Below are positions 23,482 through 35,974 of a DNA stretch of 64,000 nucleotides, in pieces (positions within the stretch are counted from its first letter, which is position 1; each line of letters starts with the position of its first letter). The notes under the pieces are model-generated. The model worked only from the letters and a program-made list of their open reading frames with translations. It had not been told where the DNA came from and did no database searches. This DNA is from Cryptomeria japonica (lineage: Eukaryota > Streptophyta > Pinopsida > Cupressales > Cupressaceae). Location of the stretch: the NCBI RefSeq assembly GCF_030272615.1, contig NC_081413.1, forward strand, positions 449,916,538-449,980,537, in the 5' to 3' direction. Made by a program: the position numbers and the translations under genes.

Positions 23482-24369
23482 TCAATAGCAACAACTCTCC
23501 CCAAAACTCAATATAACTTGGTTGACCAACTACGGAGAACACCCGCTTGGATATCTATACTTGAGTTGCTCAAAAATTAACCAAAACACAAGGATATCTT
23601 GGAGAAAGCTCTTGTTGAAATGGCCATTCCAAATGATCTGGATATTGATCGACTCCAAGCCATGGTGGCCAATATGATGGTGCCACACAACATATCTTTT
23701 TTTGAACATGATGATGTCTCCTTGAGTCATTTGCATAACACCCCACTACATATCAAGGTCTTAGTCTATAAAAATTGGGTAAAATGAGTATTAATAGATG
23801 GAGGAGCCAGTCTCAATATATGTACCCTAAATCTTATCTGTGCATTGGGCTTCTTCAAGAAAGCCATTGGTCCTAGAAAGAAAATCTCTATTAAATCCTA
23901 TGATGATGAAGAAAGATCATCTGAAGTAACTATGATACTACTCATTCAGGTAGGTTTTGTACAAAGAGACACAATGTTCCAAGTCTTGGACATAGACTTG
24001 ACATACAATATACTATTGGGTCATCCATGGATCCATGAAATGAAGGCAGCACCTTCCATGTACCATCAATGTCTCAATCTCCCCTACAATGGACATGAAA
24101 TTTCAATATTTGTAGATACTAACCCTTTTCAGTACTGCAATGCTATGGGAGCAGCTCAAGATAGCTTGGTTCCACAAAATAGGGAGGCCCAAGATTCCTC
24201 ATCATTCAACCACAAACTCAAGTCCCTATCCATGAACTTTAAGAAAAAGATAAAAATAAAAGACCAAGGCATGGGGGAGTACTCTTTTGAACCTTTGTGT
24301 CTATCTAAGTTGCCAACTTCACCAAGGTCTTATGGACAACCTTCCACATCAACGCATCGGGCAACATAA
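23482..24369 (+). pseudogene. G1 gag C-terminus and protease
   Basis: Continues G1 after C1. PAWISILELLK and LEKALVEMAIPNDLDIDRLQ align with the same region of both E2 copies. The aspartic protease core follows: VLIDGGASLNIC (about 23790-23825), then LTYNILLGHPWIHEMKAAPS, a pattern typical of gypsy proteases (ILLGRPW). The catalytic motif is Asp-Gly-Gly rather than Asp-Ser/Thr-Gly, as in E2. In-frame stops lie near 23579 and 23786. Confidence 0.85.
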
Positions 24370-25740
24370 CCCATCATAAAGTTTGATGGTCAATTTATCC
24401 AAATGGGCACACTGGTTGAATAATCAGAGGATAAAGACATTCTTAGCTGGCTATACAAGCATGAGGAATAAATCAGAGTTGCTACCCTATAAGTAGCTAT
24501 ACCAACAGAACAGTATAGAAATGGGTTCTAGATCATGCAACAAATGGGATACAAAAGAAAAGGATCTATTGGCAAGTGTCAACAAGGTATCATAGAACCC
24601 ATACAACCTCGTTCATAATTTGCAAAAGACAATACAATACTTGGGTATGGACAACATGTTCTGCCTATACAAAAGCAAGATCACCATAAAAAACCTCAGT
24701 GGAAAGAAAATAAAAAACATAACGAAGACTCATGGAAAGAAGCACTAAACCAAGTAGTAGAAAACACAAGAAAGGAGCAAAAACATGAAGAAAATGAGAG
24801 GCGACAAGAAGAACTCGCTATCCAAAGGGAGGAAGGTTCTTATAAGAAAGTACATCATCTACAAGAACCTGATCAAACCAAGGCTGAGCCACAATATGAG
24901 GAAATTTCTAATCAAAGAAAGAAAATAGTGTATGAACAAATTCAAAGAGTACAAGAAAGCACTGATCTCGAATCATAACAATTTATAAAACTTGTGTCAA
25001 TTATTAGTGATCTTTTCTCACCATACAACATACTTGTCAGATTCAGTGAAGCCACTTGGGATAGCAATTCAGAAATAGATTCCAATGAGTATAAGCGGTA
25101 TAGTTGTATAGATGTTACTAAATATATTGAGGTGGATACAATCCACACATACACACCCATTTCTCACAAGGGACAAAGCTCAAGATCTCGACCGTTTGAA
25201 TTCGGACAACAACATATCTATGGGGCTAGTGAGAACGAGAAACAACAATACAAACAAGGCAATGTCAAGGAGAGTACCATTGAAGACCCTGAGAATATCA
25301 TAGACCTCACTGATATCCCAAACAACTATGATGATGTCTCCATAATGACACTTACAGTAGTTGATCTTAACCCGCCAAATGACTCCTTACCTCTCACATA
25401 TCCTGACCTTATAGACTGGGAAGAACCCGAACATCACGATATACCAATATTCCCAAATGATGGATCAATTATCCAATACATATGCTTAGTCAACCTGAAA
25501 ACATGCTCCACCAGTGAACCACATAACCATATCTACAATCAGGGGAGTTCCAAGTCTCTTAGTCGCAAAAGAAAAATAAAAAATAGATCTAATGGTGAAA
25601 ACCATTTAATGGTAGTGTTAGATCACAAAAACAAAACAATAAAAATAAAGGATGTATCTAAAGTTGAAAACCTTTTTGAGGCACCTAAAGATGGGATACT
25701 TGACACTCTTCCTGAACATTACTAGGATAGATCACCAATC
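24370..25740 (+). pseudogene. G1 G-patch-like motif and protease-RT linker
   Basis: Around 24520-24610 the frame reads IMQQMGYKRKGSIGKCQQGI followed by IEPIQP, the G-patch pattern also seen in E2. The remaining about 1.1 kb encodes a low-conservation acidic/Ser-rich linker (243-residue open stretch 24994-25725) ending KVENLFEAPKDGILDTLPEH, which aligns with the E2 linker end. Charged, Glu/Lys/Gln-rich sequence lies between. Confidence 0.7.
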
Positions 25741-26604
25741 TTGATTAAGAAACCTCAATTAATAAATATTGGCACTAAAGTGGCAACTAAAATCATACAT
25801 CTGGCAGAATCACTCACAGAAAAAGAAAAACTAGATTTTGTTAAATTCTTCATGGAGAAGCAAATCAATTTTGATTGGTCTTATATTGACATGCTAGAGG
25901 TAGATCCAAATCTAATCATGCATCACTTGTCTATCACTCCTAGATATAAACCTGTCAAACAAAAATTAAGGAAGATGAATCGACATGTGGCATTATTAGT
26001 AAAATCATAACTGAAGAAGTTATTAGATGTCGGATTCATCCAACCTATAGACTATGCCGAATGGATCTCAAACATTGTACTAGTTTCTAAAATAGATAAA
26101 AGCATAAGGATTTGTATAGACTTCAAAGACCTCAACAAAGCATGTCAAAAGGATGACTTTCCTTTGCCAACCATCGACACCATTATTGATCTAACAACAG
26201 GACATGCAATGCTATCTCTCATGGATGGTTTTTCAAGCTACAACAAAATCAAGATAGATCCAAACGATCAAGATAAAACTACATTCACATGTCCATGGGG
26301 AACATATTGCTGGAATATCTTGCCTTTTGGCTTGAAAAATGCTAGTGCAAATTATCAAAGATCCATGACAACAATTTTCCATGACATGATGCATACTTTC
26401 ATCAAGGATTATGTGGATGATTTTATAGCTATATCATTCACAAGAGCTGAACACCTCGACATCCTAGATAAAATCTTTCAATGATTAGAGCTATTAAATG
26501 TTAAATTAAACCCTAATAAGTGTGTCTTTGGGATCACATCTGGAAAGCTTTTGGGCTACATTGTATCAAGAAAGGCAATCGAAGTAGATCCATCAAAGGT
26601 TCAA
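25741..26604 (+). pseudogene. G1 reverse transcriptase
   Basis: Polymerase domain: LLVKS-LKKLLDVGFIQPIDYAEW, ICIDFKDLNKAC, DDFPLPTIDTIID, LSLMDGFSSYNKIKI, TFTCPWGTYCWNILPFGLKN, and the active site YVDD (about 26410). LLGYIVSRKAIEVDPSKVQ ends at the solo LTR insertion (26605). Stops at about 26008 and 26482 and no frameshift in the core. The active-site residues are intact. Confidence 0.9.
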
Positions 26605-28162
26605 TGATGTAGAGCTAGGCAACAACTAGGTGAAAAAATTTCTCTCACCCACAACTACTATGTCCAAAAAAAAATATTTTGCTTGTTCAAGGTGTGAAAA
26701 ACACACCTACCGAATTCTCAACTCATACAACATTTTGTGTGACTGGATCCATATCGGTTTAGTCTCTTCCAGTACCGGTATGATGACAACACTCTACCCT
26801 TGTGTGAATCGATAGACAATCTTTTGGTACTGGTGGGATGGAAACCTATTGGATTTTGTCTATTGGTGTTCCAACCAACAAAAAACACCCACAAGATCTA
26901 GAAATCAGATGTGTTAGGGATTACTTGCCTCACAACTGTTGTCCAATTGTCTAGTAGCCCTATCGGTAGCCTAGTAGTCCTACCACTTGAGTTTTCCAAA
27001 CACAAATTAACAAAGTCCAAAGGAAAAGAAAAAATAAAGGTAGATTCAAATACCCTTTATCTAGTTACATAATTCCCCAAAGGCTTGGACTCTAACCACA
27101 AGTTGAAATGTTCATACCCTTACTGTCCTTCTAGACCTAATTTACAAAGCAAGTACCCCTTGTATTAGTCCTCCAACTAAACCAACACTTATACAAGGTG
27201 GGGTAAGGTGTCAAACCACCAAATCCAAGGTTTCAAGACTTGATCCCATCTTCTTTATCTTTTATAAGTGATTTCCACTTCTACAGATCAGGCAGTCACA
27301 TAGAGATGCTTGCCTAGGGTCAATTCAATCTCTCTGGTCTTGGAGTCTCCCTGCAAACCAACACCAAAATCTTATGATATAATGGCCCTTCTAACATTTT
27401 CCCCACAAGTTGTTTGGTCCTCTAGTGAAAATGTCAGATTAGGGGCATCTTTACGGTGGAACCCTAGGTGTCGGTAGGGTTTGTGACCAACCTACTTAGA
27501 ATTGGATGGATCCCTATAACCCGATTGTTACAAAACCTCAAACTTGATTCAAATGAAATGTAAGGGACTTACCTAACTCATTCAATTGGTTTTAGACATC
27601 CACCAATCCATACTAATAAGAAATGAACAACAAAAACATAGAATTTCAGAAAACTCCAAGTAAATTGTATTGCTCCAAACTCCAAAACATCATCAAATTT
27701 CATCAACTTCAACAACTAAGACAACAACAACCCAAAATCGATCCAAGTGGGCATAATATAGCCTCCCTAATGGTTTCCAACCACTTTTCAAACTTTAGAA
27801 TTGTTGGAGGATTAGTTATCCCTTTTTACAACATTTTGCAATGACAATGAAAGTTGTCAACTTGTAGTTTTCAAATTTGGCAACTCTAAGGTGTATTCGA
27901 CTTATTCCAAGCATTGGTTTGATGTTTATAAGACCAATATTTATTCTCCTGACTCATGCCTAGAATCCTACTGATCTACATGGTCATTGATCCATGGTGG
28001 GTTATAAAATATAACCATGACAATGCCTTACATTAATTGGGTCTTATTGACTCACAAAATTATCAACCTATTAGAAATGATCATTTTCACCTCATGGGTG
28101 ATATTATAATCTTTTAGACTTCATTTGTGTCCTCCTTTGTGTCTTTGGGTTCTCCTACACCA
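26605..28162. repeat. Solo LTR (probably copia, + orientation) in G1 RT
   Basis: Starts TGATGTAG and ends CTACACCA, an imperfect terminal inverted repeat. It is flanked by TTCAA (26600-26604) and TTCAG (28163-28167), a target duplication with one change. The end GTGTCTTTGGGTTCTCCTAC resembles copia LTR ends. No internal coding sequence. G1 RT reading resumes right after it (AIMEMPPPKNIS). Confidence 0.75.
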
Positions 28163-28453
28163 TTCAGGCTATCATGGAGATGCCACCTCCTAAAAACATT
28201 AGCTAGCTACAATCTCTACTGGAATGGCTACAATCTATCTGATGATTCATTGCTCAGTTAGTAGATAAATGTCTTCCATTAAATCATCTTATTCATAAGA
28301 ATATACCTTTCAGATGGGAAGACAAATGTGTCGAATCATTCCACCAGCTCGAACAATATCTGATGAATCCACAAGTTTTGGTACTACCAATAATAGGCAA
28401 TCCACTCATCCTCTATCTATCAACAATAAAAGTATCATTTGGGGCACTAATAG
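28163..28453 (+). pseudogene. G1 RT thumb and start of RNase H
   Basis: AIMEMPPPKN and LPLNHLIHKNIPFRWEDKC followed by LPIIGNPLILYLSTIKVSFG, the usual RT-RNase H junction. E2 (LTR start 28454) cuts it inside GALI, and the same domain continues at 46937. Confidence 0.85.
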
Positions 28454-29600
28454 TGTAATACCCTAAAAATGGTCATCTAAACCATGAGCCCCTAATCTCG
28501 ACAACATCACCAAGGTCCTAACCAAAGGCAATTAAATCAATCTTGAGCTCACAATTAATTCTTTACTCATCCAATGTCACATGGAAAATCAATCACTCAA
28601 TATTAATTAAATATTTATTTAATTAATTAAATCATTCCAAGTAAATCATTTTAAATAATTATCTTATTTATTTTATTAAATATCCTAGCATATTTAATTA
28701 AATAAATCAATTTGCCATTAAATCATCAAAAAGAGGAATTAATTTAATTAAATAAATCAAATTGCCATAAATCTTCAAAAAAGGAAACAAATCAAGAAAG
28801 AGGAATTGGAAATTATGAGCACAAATCTTCAAAAATGGAAATAAATCAAAAAAGGAATTAATTGACCAAGAAAAGAATTAAAATTTGAGAAAAGAAATCA
28901 ATTGGAGATAATCTTGAAAAAAAAAAATTAAAAATTGATAGATAATCTCAAAGAAAGCAATTAAAACAATTAAATATTAAAATTGAATGAAATAGATAAT
29001 AAATCAGTTTTTTCTGATTTTATCTTAATTTTAGTTCAATTTCCTTTAAATCAGTTTTTTCTTGATTTAATCTTAATTTTAGTTCAATTTCCTTTAAAAC
29101 TGAGAAAAGCATCCAATCACATCAATTCACCTGGATTGTGCTTCCTCTTGGAAAATCTTGACCGTTCATTATCATTTGATCTCAATCGTTGGTTTCTTTC
29201 TGAATTTTCTATAAATTCAGGCTCATCTCTCATTCAAAGGGAGGCTGGAGAACATATTGTTATTATACTATTTTTGCTCTAGGCTCATTGCATATTAATT
29301 GTTTCATATTGATTAAATCATTTAGTTTAATATTGCAAAAATATTGTTAGATTAATATTGCATCCATCTAGCATTCATAATGTTCATATAGATAAAATCC
29401 TTCGTCTTCGTGTAGTCTAGTCACTGGTATTGCTAATAATCTAAGAGCAATCTTATACTCACACCTTTTAGAAGGCAATGGGTCAATTTGTTATGGTTTA
29501 TTTATTCATTGATTATATCTGATTAACCATGCACGTAATGACTTGATTGAAGTGTTGTGTATTGCAGATACAGATACAGGTTCACTTTTCACAAACCACA
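28454..29600 (+). repeat. E2 5' LTR
   Basis: TGTAATACCC start and ACCACA end, AT-rich with TTAATTAAAT runs. Nearly identical to 45790-46936. The 99-codon ORF inside (28983-29282) occurs in both LTRs but is AT-rich LTR sequence, not a gene. Confidence 0.95.
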
Positions 29601-29604
29601 TTTC

Positions 29605-29612
29605 TGGCGCCC
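29605..29612 (+). other. E2 primer binding site
   Basis: TGGCGCCC four bases after the LTR end, the TGGCGCC type of PBS used by many Tat/Athila elements. Homology to the tRNA breaks off here, because the next base starts fragment C (AAGAAATATTTC). Confidence 0.75.
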
Positions 29613-30244
29613 AAGAAATATTTCACCTCCGTATCATTTCAGCAGATACCCAGAACAACAAATAGAGCGGCAGATGCAATGGCCACTTTGGCATCTATAC
29701 CACAGCTACACGTGTCTAATTTTCTCTTTGAATTCCTAGTAGAAGAGTTACATTACCCTGCCAATGATTCTCCCGAGTCCCAGGTAGTTTGTTCTATTAT
29801 TGGACATGACTCATCTCATTATAGCCACATTTACTCTTACCTACGTGATCAAGTTGTCCCTGCCAATCTTTCCCGAAATGAAAAAAGAAACCTAATCCGA
29901 AATGCATCACGGTACGTCATCATTGCTAAAAACTTATTCAAGCGAGGTTTAGATAATACTTTGCTTAGATGTCTAGAAACTGAGGAGTCCCAACACGCAT
30001 TATCCGAAGTTCATGAAGGTGTTTGTGGATCTCATTCGAATGGTCTAAATTTAGCGCGAAAACTACTAAGGGCTGGATACTACTAGCTAGACATGGAGAA
30101 GGAAGCCATAAAATTTGCTAAAACCTATGAAAAGTGTCAGTTACATGGGCACCTTATCCATGCTCCTACAAGGGATCTTATACCATTTGTAATGCACTGG
30201 CCCTTCCAACAGTGGGCGTTCGATCTAATAGGCCAAATATATCC
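29613..30244 (+). pseudogene. E2 fragment C: end of second RNase H and integrase N-terminus
   Basis: Joined directly to the PBS. It encodes the end of the archaeal-type RNase H (NRAADAMATLASIPQL) and the integrase N-terminus, including the zinc finger HEGVCGSHSNGLNLARKL... KCQLHG. It is the inverted counterpart of 30276-30807 (about 533 bp) and extends about 98 bp further (PFVMHWPFQQWAFDLIGQIY). By hand comparison it is closer to copy A than to copy B. Confidence 0.88.
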
Positions 30245-30275
30245 TCAAGAAATATTAACTATCCAATGTGAAATG
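30245..30275. other. Filler at the C/A inversion junction
   Basis: About 31 bases not aligned to the element. It starts CAAGAAATATT, the same word found at the start of fragment C (29613) and in copy A (complement at 30798-30809). Confidence 0.7.
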
Positions 30276-30807
30276 TAACTGACACTTTTCACAGGTTTTA
30301 GCAAATTTTATGGCTTCCTTCTCCATGTCTGGCCAGTAGTATCCAGCCCTTAGTAGTTTTCGCACTAAATTTAGACCGTTCGAATGAGATCCACAAACAC
30401 CTTCATGAACTTTGGATAATGCGCATTGGGACTCCTCAGTTTCTAGAAATCTAAGCAAAGTATTATCTAAACCTCGCCTGAATAAGTCGTTAGCAATGAT
30501 GACGTACGATGACGCATTTCAGATTAGGTTTCTTTTTTCATTTCGGGAAAGATTGGCAGGGACAACTTGGTCACGTAGGTAAGAGTAAATGTGGCTATAA
30601 TGAGATGAGTCATGTCCAATAATAGAACAAACTACCTGGGACTCGGGAGAATCATAGGTAGGGTAATGTAACTCTTCTACTAGGAATTCAAAGTGAAAAT
30701 TAGACTCTTTGTAGCTGTGGTATAGATGCCAAAGTGACCATTGCATCTGCCGCTCTATTTGTTGTTCTGGGTATCTGCTAAACTGATACGGAGGTGAAAT
30801 ATTTCTT
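30276..30807 (-). pseudogene. E2 copy A: end of second RNase H and integrase N-terminus
   Basis: Minus-strand counterpart of fragment C: aRNase H end, EELHYPTYDSPESQVVCSII, and the zinc finger HEGVCGSHSNG...YYWPDMEKEAIKFA and CEKC. The copy stops just after KCQLH, so the catalytic DDE core is absent from copy A. A frameshift lies near 30520 and 30720. Confidence 0.85.
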
Positions 30808-31719
30808 GAGCTCATCCACCATCCTCTTGTAAGGCATCAGTTTCTCATCTTTCATCTGATATAGGTCATTAATTTGGTTGATAATGAGTTGAGAATCTTT
30901 GTAGATGTGTAATTCCATGATCTTCTACTCGATGAACAACTTGATCCCATTTACCAAAGCTTCATACTCTGCAATATTGTTTGTGCAAGGGAAGAGAAGT
31001 TTGTAAGCTTTTGGAATTGAGTATTTCTGGGGAGTAATAAATAGTATCCCGAAACCAGAGCCATGTTGAGTAAAAGACCCATCAAAGAACATCTTCCATG
31101 ATTGTTCAGTAAGGTGCATGATTGATTCATCTAGGAATTCTATATGCAGGGGTTGATCATCTTCAAGTGGAGCTTCAACAAGTTGGTCTGTGATAACCTA
31201 TCCTTTGATAGCTATACATTCTACATATTCAATGTCAAATTCTATAAGGACCATGACCCATTTAGCCAGTCTTCCTGTAAGCATTGCTTTACTGAGAAGG
31301 TACTTAAGTGGATCAATCTTGGCTACTAGTTTAATAGAATGTGCCAACATATAGTGCCTTAATTTTTGTGATGCAAAGACTAATGCTAAGCATGCTTTTT
31401 CTATTATAGTGTAATTCATTTCATATGACACCAATGTTCGACTGATGTTATAGATAGCTCATTCCTTTTTATTGTCATCCTGTTGTGCCAGAAGTGCCCC
31501 CAGTGAAGTATCTATAGCTGATATGTACAGGATCAGTGGCTTACCTTGAATTGGTGGCATTAATATGGATGGATTAGAAAGATATTCTTTGATTTGTTGT
31601 AAATGTAGTTCACAATCTTTATCCCAGTTGTATTGAATCCCTTTCCTTAATACCTTCGTGAAGGGTTGAGCCTTGTAAGCTAGCTGAGATATAAAACACG
31701 TTATGGACTGAAGGTGACC
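30808..31719 (-). pseudogene. E2 copy A: RNase H and second (archaeal-type) RNase H
   Basis: First RNase H: SAIDTSLGALLAQQDDNKK region, then MNYTIIEKACLALVFASQKL and KAMLTGRLAKWVMVL. Second RNase H: SWKMFFDGSFTQHGSG, NNIAEYEALVNGIKLFIEWK, YKDSQLIINQ-like and YQMKDEKLMPYKRMVDELKK. Two RNase H domains in a row are the hallmark of the Tat lineage. Scattered stops. Confidence 0.87.
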
Positions 31720-32637
31720 TTATAGACTTCTCATCTGACTGATATTGTTGGGTGGAGGCATGTCCATTATAGCTTGGACCTTTTTAGGATCAACCTCAAT
31801 TCCCTTTTTTGAAATTATGTAACCAAGTAATTTTCCCAATGTGACTCCAAATGCACACTTTTTTGGATTTAAGCGGAGCTTGAAACTTTCCATTCGATCT
31901 AATATGAGGCCTAGCTCTTGAATGTGTATAGATCTCTTCATAGTTTTTACCAAGGTGTCATCTACATAATCTTCCATGTTTTTATGCATCATATCATGGA
32001 AAATAGTGGTTGCTGCTCTTTGGTAAGTTGCTCCTGCGTTCTTTAGACCAAATGGCATAACATTCCAGCAGAAGGTTCCCCATGCACATGTGAAGGTTGT
32101 CTTCTCTTGATCTTCAAGTGCTATCTTGATCTGATTGTAACCAGAGAATCCATCAATTAATGAATACATCTCATATCCAGCTGTCATATCTACTATCATG
32201 TCAATGTTGGGCAATGGAAAATCATCTTTTGGACATGCCTTGTTGAGATCCCTGAAATCTGTGCAAACTCTGATAGATTTTTTTGCTTTTGATATAGGTA
32301 CTATGTTGGATATCCATTCTGTATAGTCTATAGCTCTGATAAATCCAGCTTTTAGCAATTTCTCTAGTTCAACCTTGACTAGTAGTGCCACATGAGGATG
32401 CATTTTTCAGAGTTTTTGTTTGACTGGTTTAACTCCTGGCATAATAGAGAGATGATGCATGATGAGATCAGGATCTAGTCCTGGCATATCTGAGTATGTC
32501 CATGCAAAATTAATCATCTTTTCTAAAAATAGATTGGTGAAATCTTTTAACTCTTCTACTGACAGTGACTGGGCTAAATGAATGACATGCGGTATCTCTT
32601 GACTCCCAATGTTCACTGGCTGAGTTGGTTTGATCAA
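31720..32637 (-). pseudogene. E2 copy A: reverse transcriptase with intact YVDD
   Basis: PGVKPVKQKL, LLVKVELEKLLKAGFIRAID, VCTDFRDLNKACPKDDFPLP, FTCAWGTFCWNVMPFGLKNA, active site YVDD (about 31960), LNPKKCAFGVTLGKLLGYII. The 227-codon stretch 32403-31720 is uninterrupted, and a single TGA separates it from the first 76 codons (32637-32407). Better preserved than copy B, which has lost an active-site Asp. Confidence 0.92.
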
Positions 32638-33720
32638 TATGGAAGATCTCTCCTAGAAGTGGCTTGGTAGTATATCAAGTACCTCACCTTTAGGCACCTC
32701 ATAGACGTTTTCACCTTTGGGTACATCCTTTATTTTCTCCTTTTTAGAGTTTGACACCGCCACAATGTGGTTTTCGCTATCAGATCTTTTATTCTTACTT
32801 TTCTTGTTTTTGCGACTAAGATACTTGATATCCGCTTCAGTCATGTTTTCATTTTGTTCACTGGTGGAAGAGTACATGGGTTCAACTACATTGAGATAGT
32901 AGGCTAGTGTATAGTCATTGGAAAAAGTAGGCACGTTCAAGGGTTGGTTATAAAGAGTATTATCGATCAGTTCTAGATGTATTAAGGATAAGGTTGGTAT
33001 AGGCTCAAGAGAGTTCACGGTACTATCATCATTATTTTGAACCAACCAGTCGAGTTCCAGAATAATACCTTGCGTATGTGTCTCGAGACTAGGAAGAGTT
33101 ACGACATGATTATTGTCATTCATGTTAGTATTTATTGGACCTAACTCAACCAACCTACTTCTAGCATCGTCATCTACTTCAGACTGGGCTACATACCGTG
33201 GTATAACAATAGACAATATTTCATTATTCATGATAGAGTAGTCATAATGTTTTGTTGAATAGTTGTTGTCATAGATAGAGCTCCTGTCTGAGCCATCAGA
33301 GTCATAGGATGGAGTTGTTGACTCATCTTCAAGTGGTTTAGTGAAGGTATATATAGTATCAACACCCACATCCTTGATGCTGCAAGTTCCTTCTTGATTT
33401 GGTTCATTGATTGCTTGCATTTGACACACTTGTGGACATGACTTTGATGATTCTGTTAACCCCTGTCGTCTGTTCCATTCAACTTCTTCTGGACTGATGA
33501 TTGGTTCTCTTGCTCTAGCTTCTAGTTCTTCTTGTGTGACTCTGTACTTGATTTGTCCTGTCTCATTAGGAGAATGGTTAGGTGAAGGACTTGCCTGTGT
33601 CCTCTCTTTCTTTAGTTGTTGGTCATAGTCTTCTTGTCGTTTTAATCTAATTTCTTCTATTTCCTTTTGCATTCTTAGGCATATCAGCTCTTGTGCATCA
33701 TCTGTGGTATCCCTAAGTTC
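32638..33720 (-). pseudogene. E2 copy A: protease-RT linker
   Basis: Open for 339 codons (33672-32653). Begins with a charged helix (IEEIRLKRQEDYDQQLKKER), then Ser/Asp/Asn-rich disordered-type sequence, ending KGENVYEVPKGEVLDILPSH. No known domain. It aligns along its length with B 38900-39930. Confidence 0.75.
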
Positions 33721-34870
33721 TTAAAGCATTTCTGTAGTAGATGTATCTGAGATGTGATCTGGACCCCACTCATACTCATTTGAATCAGTTTCTGAGTCAT
33801 CTACTTCTTGTCTGCCAGTATATGTGACCAGAATGTTCAGTGGTGCAAACAATTCTCTGATTCTATATATTTCATCTCTCATATCCTCTAGAGTGTCTAC
33901 TTCATGTGGTATCATAGATGATACAACTAGAACTTGATTACCATCTATTTCCTTTCAATGGGTGGGTAATTATTTTTGTTCACCATCACATTCCTCCTGG
34001 GTTTGTTGAGTATTAATTTCTTGTGTTGTTAGAGGTAGTACCTTTTTCTTCCACTTACATTGATGGCAAGGTGTGTGCTTCTGATCTGATGACTTTCTTG
34101 GATCATATCCCAGTCCAGCTTTGTCATTGGTCGACTTAGTTTGTAGCTGAATAGGTTCAACAATACCTTTTTGACATTTGCCGAGAGGACCAGTACTTGA
34201 ATATCCCATGCATTGAAGCATCTTATAGCCTGGACCATATTGTGTTGGAGAAATCTCACAATGTCGTATTTCTTTATCTGCACTGTCTTCTTTGAAGAGC
34301 TATTTAAGGAGATCATCCCCTTCTATTTCATCTGCAAGAGAAGTAGAGGACTATATAAAGGTTCCATCATAAATGACTTTTGGAGTTGAATTTTGTGACC
34401 TCATGCCCTCTGATGGTTTTCTTGACTATCTTGGTGATGGAGGAAGAGACGTGAGTGAGAGTATAGGCTCTATCTTGTAACCATCCATGCTAGTGTTTGT
34501 GATTTTTAGTTTCTTTTCCAAATCTTTTTGCAGTGATTCTGAACTTTCAGCTATGGATGCTGCTCTATTATTAGGAACAAAAGCATCAACACCTTGCGTT
34601 AATGCATTGCAGGCATAGCTTGTATCGGCAGGAATACTGACCTCTACTCCATTATAAGGAAACTTCAAACATTGATGGTACATAGATGGTACTGCTTTCA
34701 TTTCATGAATCCATGGCCTACTCAGTAAGATGTTGTATGAAAGATGAAGATCCAGGACTTGAAAAATGATATCTCTCTCCACGGGTCCTACTCTGATTGG
34801 TAATGATACCAGTCCCTTAGAAGTTCTTTCTTCTTCATCATAAGCCTTGATTGTTATCGTCTTTGTTAGA
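33721..34870 (-). pseudogene. E2 copy A: protease C-terminal part and G-patch
   Basis: LSYNILLSRPWIHEMKAVPS (protease flap/C-terminal block) near 34720, then the G-patch: GPGYKMLQCMGYSSTGPLGK followed by CQKGIVEPIQ and KAGLGYD (about 34090-34240). A frameshift and stop lie inside. Ends with EDMRDEIYRIRELFAPLNIL. Confidence 0.8.
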
Positions 34871-35873
34871 TCAATAACATTTTTCAGAGAATCCTAGCTG
34901 TGTTAATAGATTGTAAGTACAAATATTCAACCCAGCACCTCCATCTATCAAAACACGTTTAACGTGGTGTTTGTGGATCATGGTTTCAATGTGTAATGGC
35001 TGGTTATGTGGATGACTCAATGAGTTATCATCTTCTTCAGAGAACGTGAGGTAATGAGGGGAGGTCAGGTGACCTACCATAGATTGAAACCGATCTACGT
35101 CTAAATCTTTAGGAACACTGGTGGTAAGTAGAGCCTTGTCTAGGACTTCTTTATGAGGAGAATAGATCTTAAGCAATTCTAGAATGGAGATATAAGCATT
35201 GGTTCTCTTTAATTGTTCAACAATACTATAGCCAAGAGAAGATGATGAAACTAGTTGCTTTGATTTGGCCATGATTGTGTCTGTTTGTTTATTTGGCAGT
35301 TTTGATGTTGTTTGATCAAAAGTGGAGGAACTATCTCTTGGGAGAGAAATATTCCTTTGAGCATGAGTCACGGCATTAGCAGCTTGTGCTTGATTTTGAC
35401 AATCCTGGACTATGATCACATTGCAATATTCAGGTTGAACAGATTCAACCATGTTGATCACATTATCATTGTTAGTGTAAGTATAATTGACTCTAGCTCC
35501 TCCCTTGGATTTTGAGGAATCTCTTTGTTCATAAGTGGGTAAGGGATCTTTAAAGGCCTTATGATCAGCATTAGTTGCATGATTTCCCACAATTTTCTTG
35601 CCTGCGTCAATGAGATCTTGTATTTCATGTCGGAGTTTCATGCAGTGGTTTATGTTATGTCCCTTGTTCTGATGGTAGTCATAGTACTCATTTTCTCTCC
35701 ACCATTTGGGTCTAATTTCTGGCATTGTTATCAGATTATTTGCCAATAAAGTTTTAAAAGCTGATTCATATGACTCATCTAGAGGAGTAAACTCACGCTT
35801 AGGCTTTGAGACCCAAGGTTTGTATTTAAACAACTCTCTTGTTTTCTTTGGGGGATTCTCTATTGTAGTTTCA
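34871..35873 (-). pseudogene. E2 copy A: gag C-terminal half and protease active site
   Basis: Open for over 330 codons. TTIENPPKKTREL at the inversion end, PKWWRENEYYDYHQNKGHNI and HCMKL (knuckle-like), a long linker, LDKALLTTSVPKDLDVDRFQ, and the protease motif VLIDGGAGLNIC. Relative to copy B it lacks 27 bases (residues DNSRPYDLE) but does not have B's stop after PKWWR. The first half of gag is not present in the inverted arm. Confidence 0.87.
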
Positions 35874-35974
35874 TGCATCTATACTGAAAAGAAATGCAAG
35901 CATTACAAACTACAGTCACAAGAATAGAAAACAAAGATAAAACACCAAAACAATATTCTTTGGACACAATATGA
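35874..35974. other. Spacer between arm A and the gag of copy B
   Basis: About 100 AT-rich bases with no assigned function. The long leader expected before gag (3 kb in G1) is absent here. Confidence 0.5.

Larger units (their letters stand above)
30276..35873 (-). repeat. Inverted arm A of E2 (pairs with arm B 36691-42311)
   Basis: Arm A is the reverse complement of B over its whole length. It begins at GTCAGTTACAT (A 30276, B 42311) and ends at TGAAACTACAATA (A 35873, B 36691). Three hand-compared 60-base samples differ at 3, 3 and 5 positions. The spacer between arms is 817 bp (35874-36690). Confidence 0.92.

Noticed and set aside
28983-29282. 99-codon ORF present twice (also 46319-46618)
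   Set aside because: It lies wholly inside the E2 LTRs and is duplicated because the LTR is. The sequence is AT-rich with no protein features.
30276-35873. Copy A as an independent nested insertion
   Set aside because: It has no LTR, PPT or target duplication of its own, starts mid-gag and ends mid-integrase, and its end is mirrored by fragment C. This fits an internal rearrangement better.
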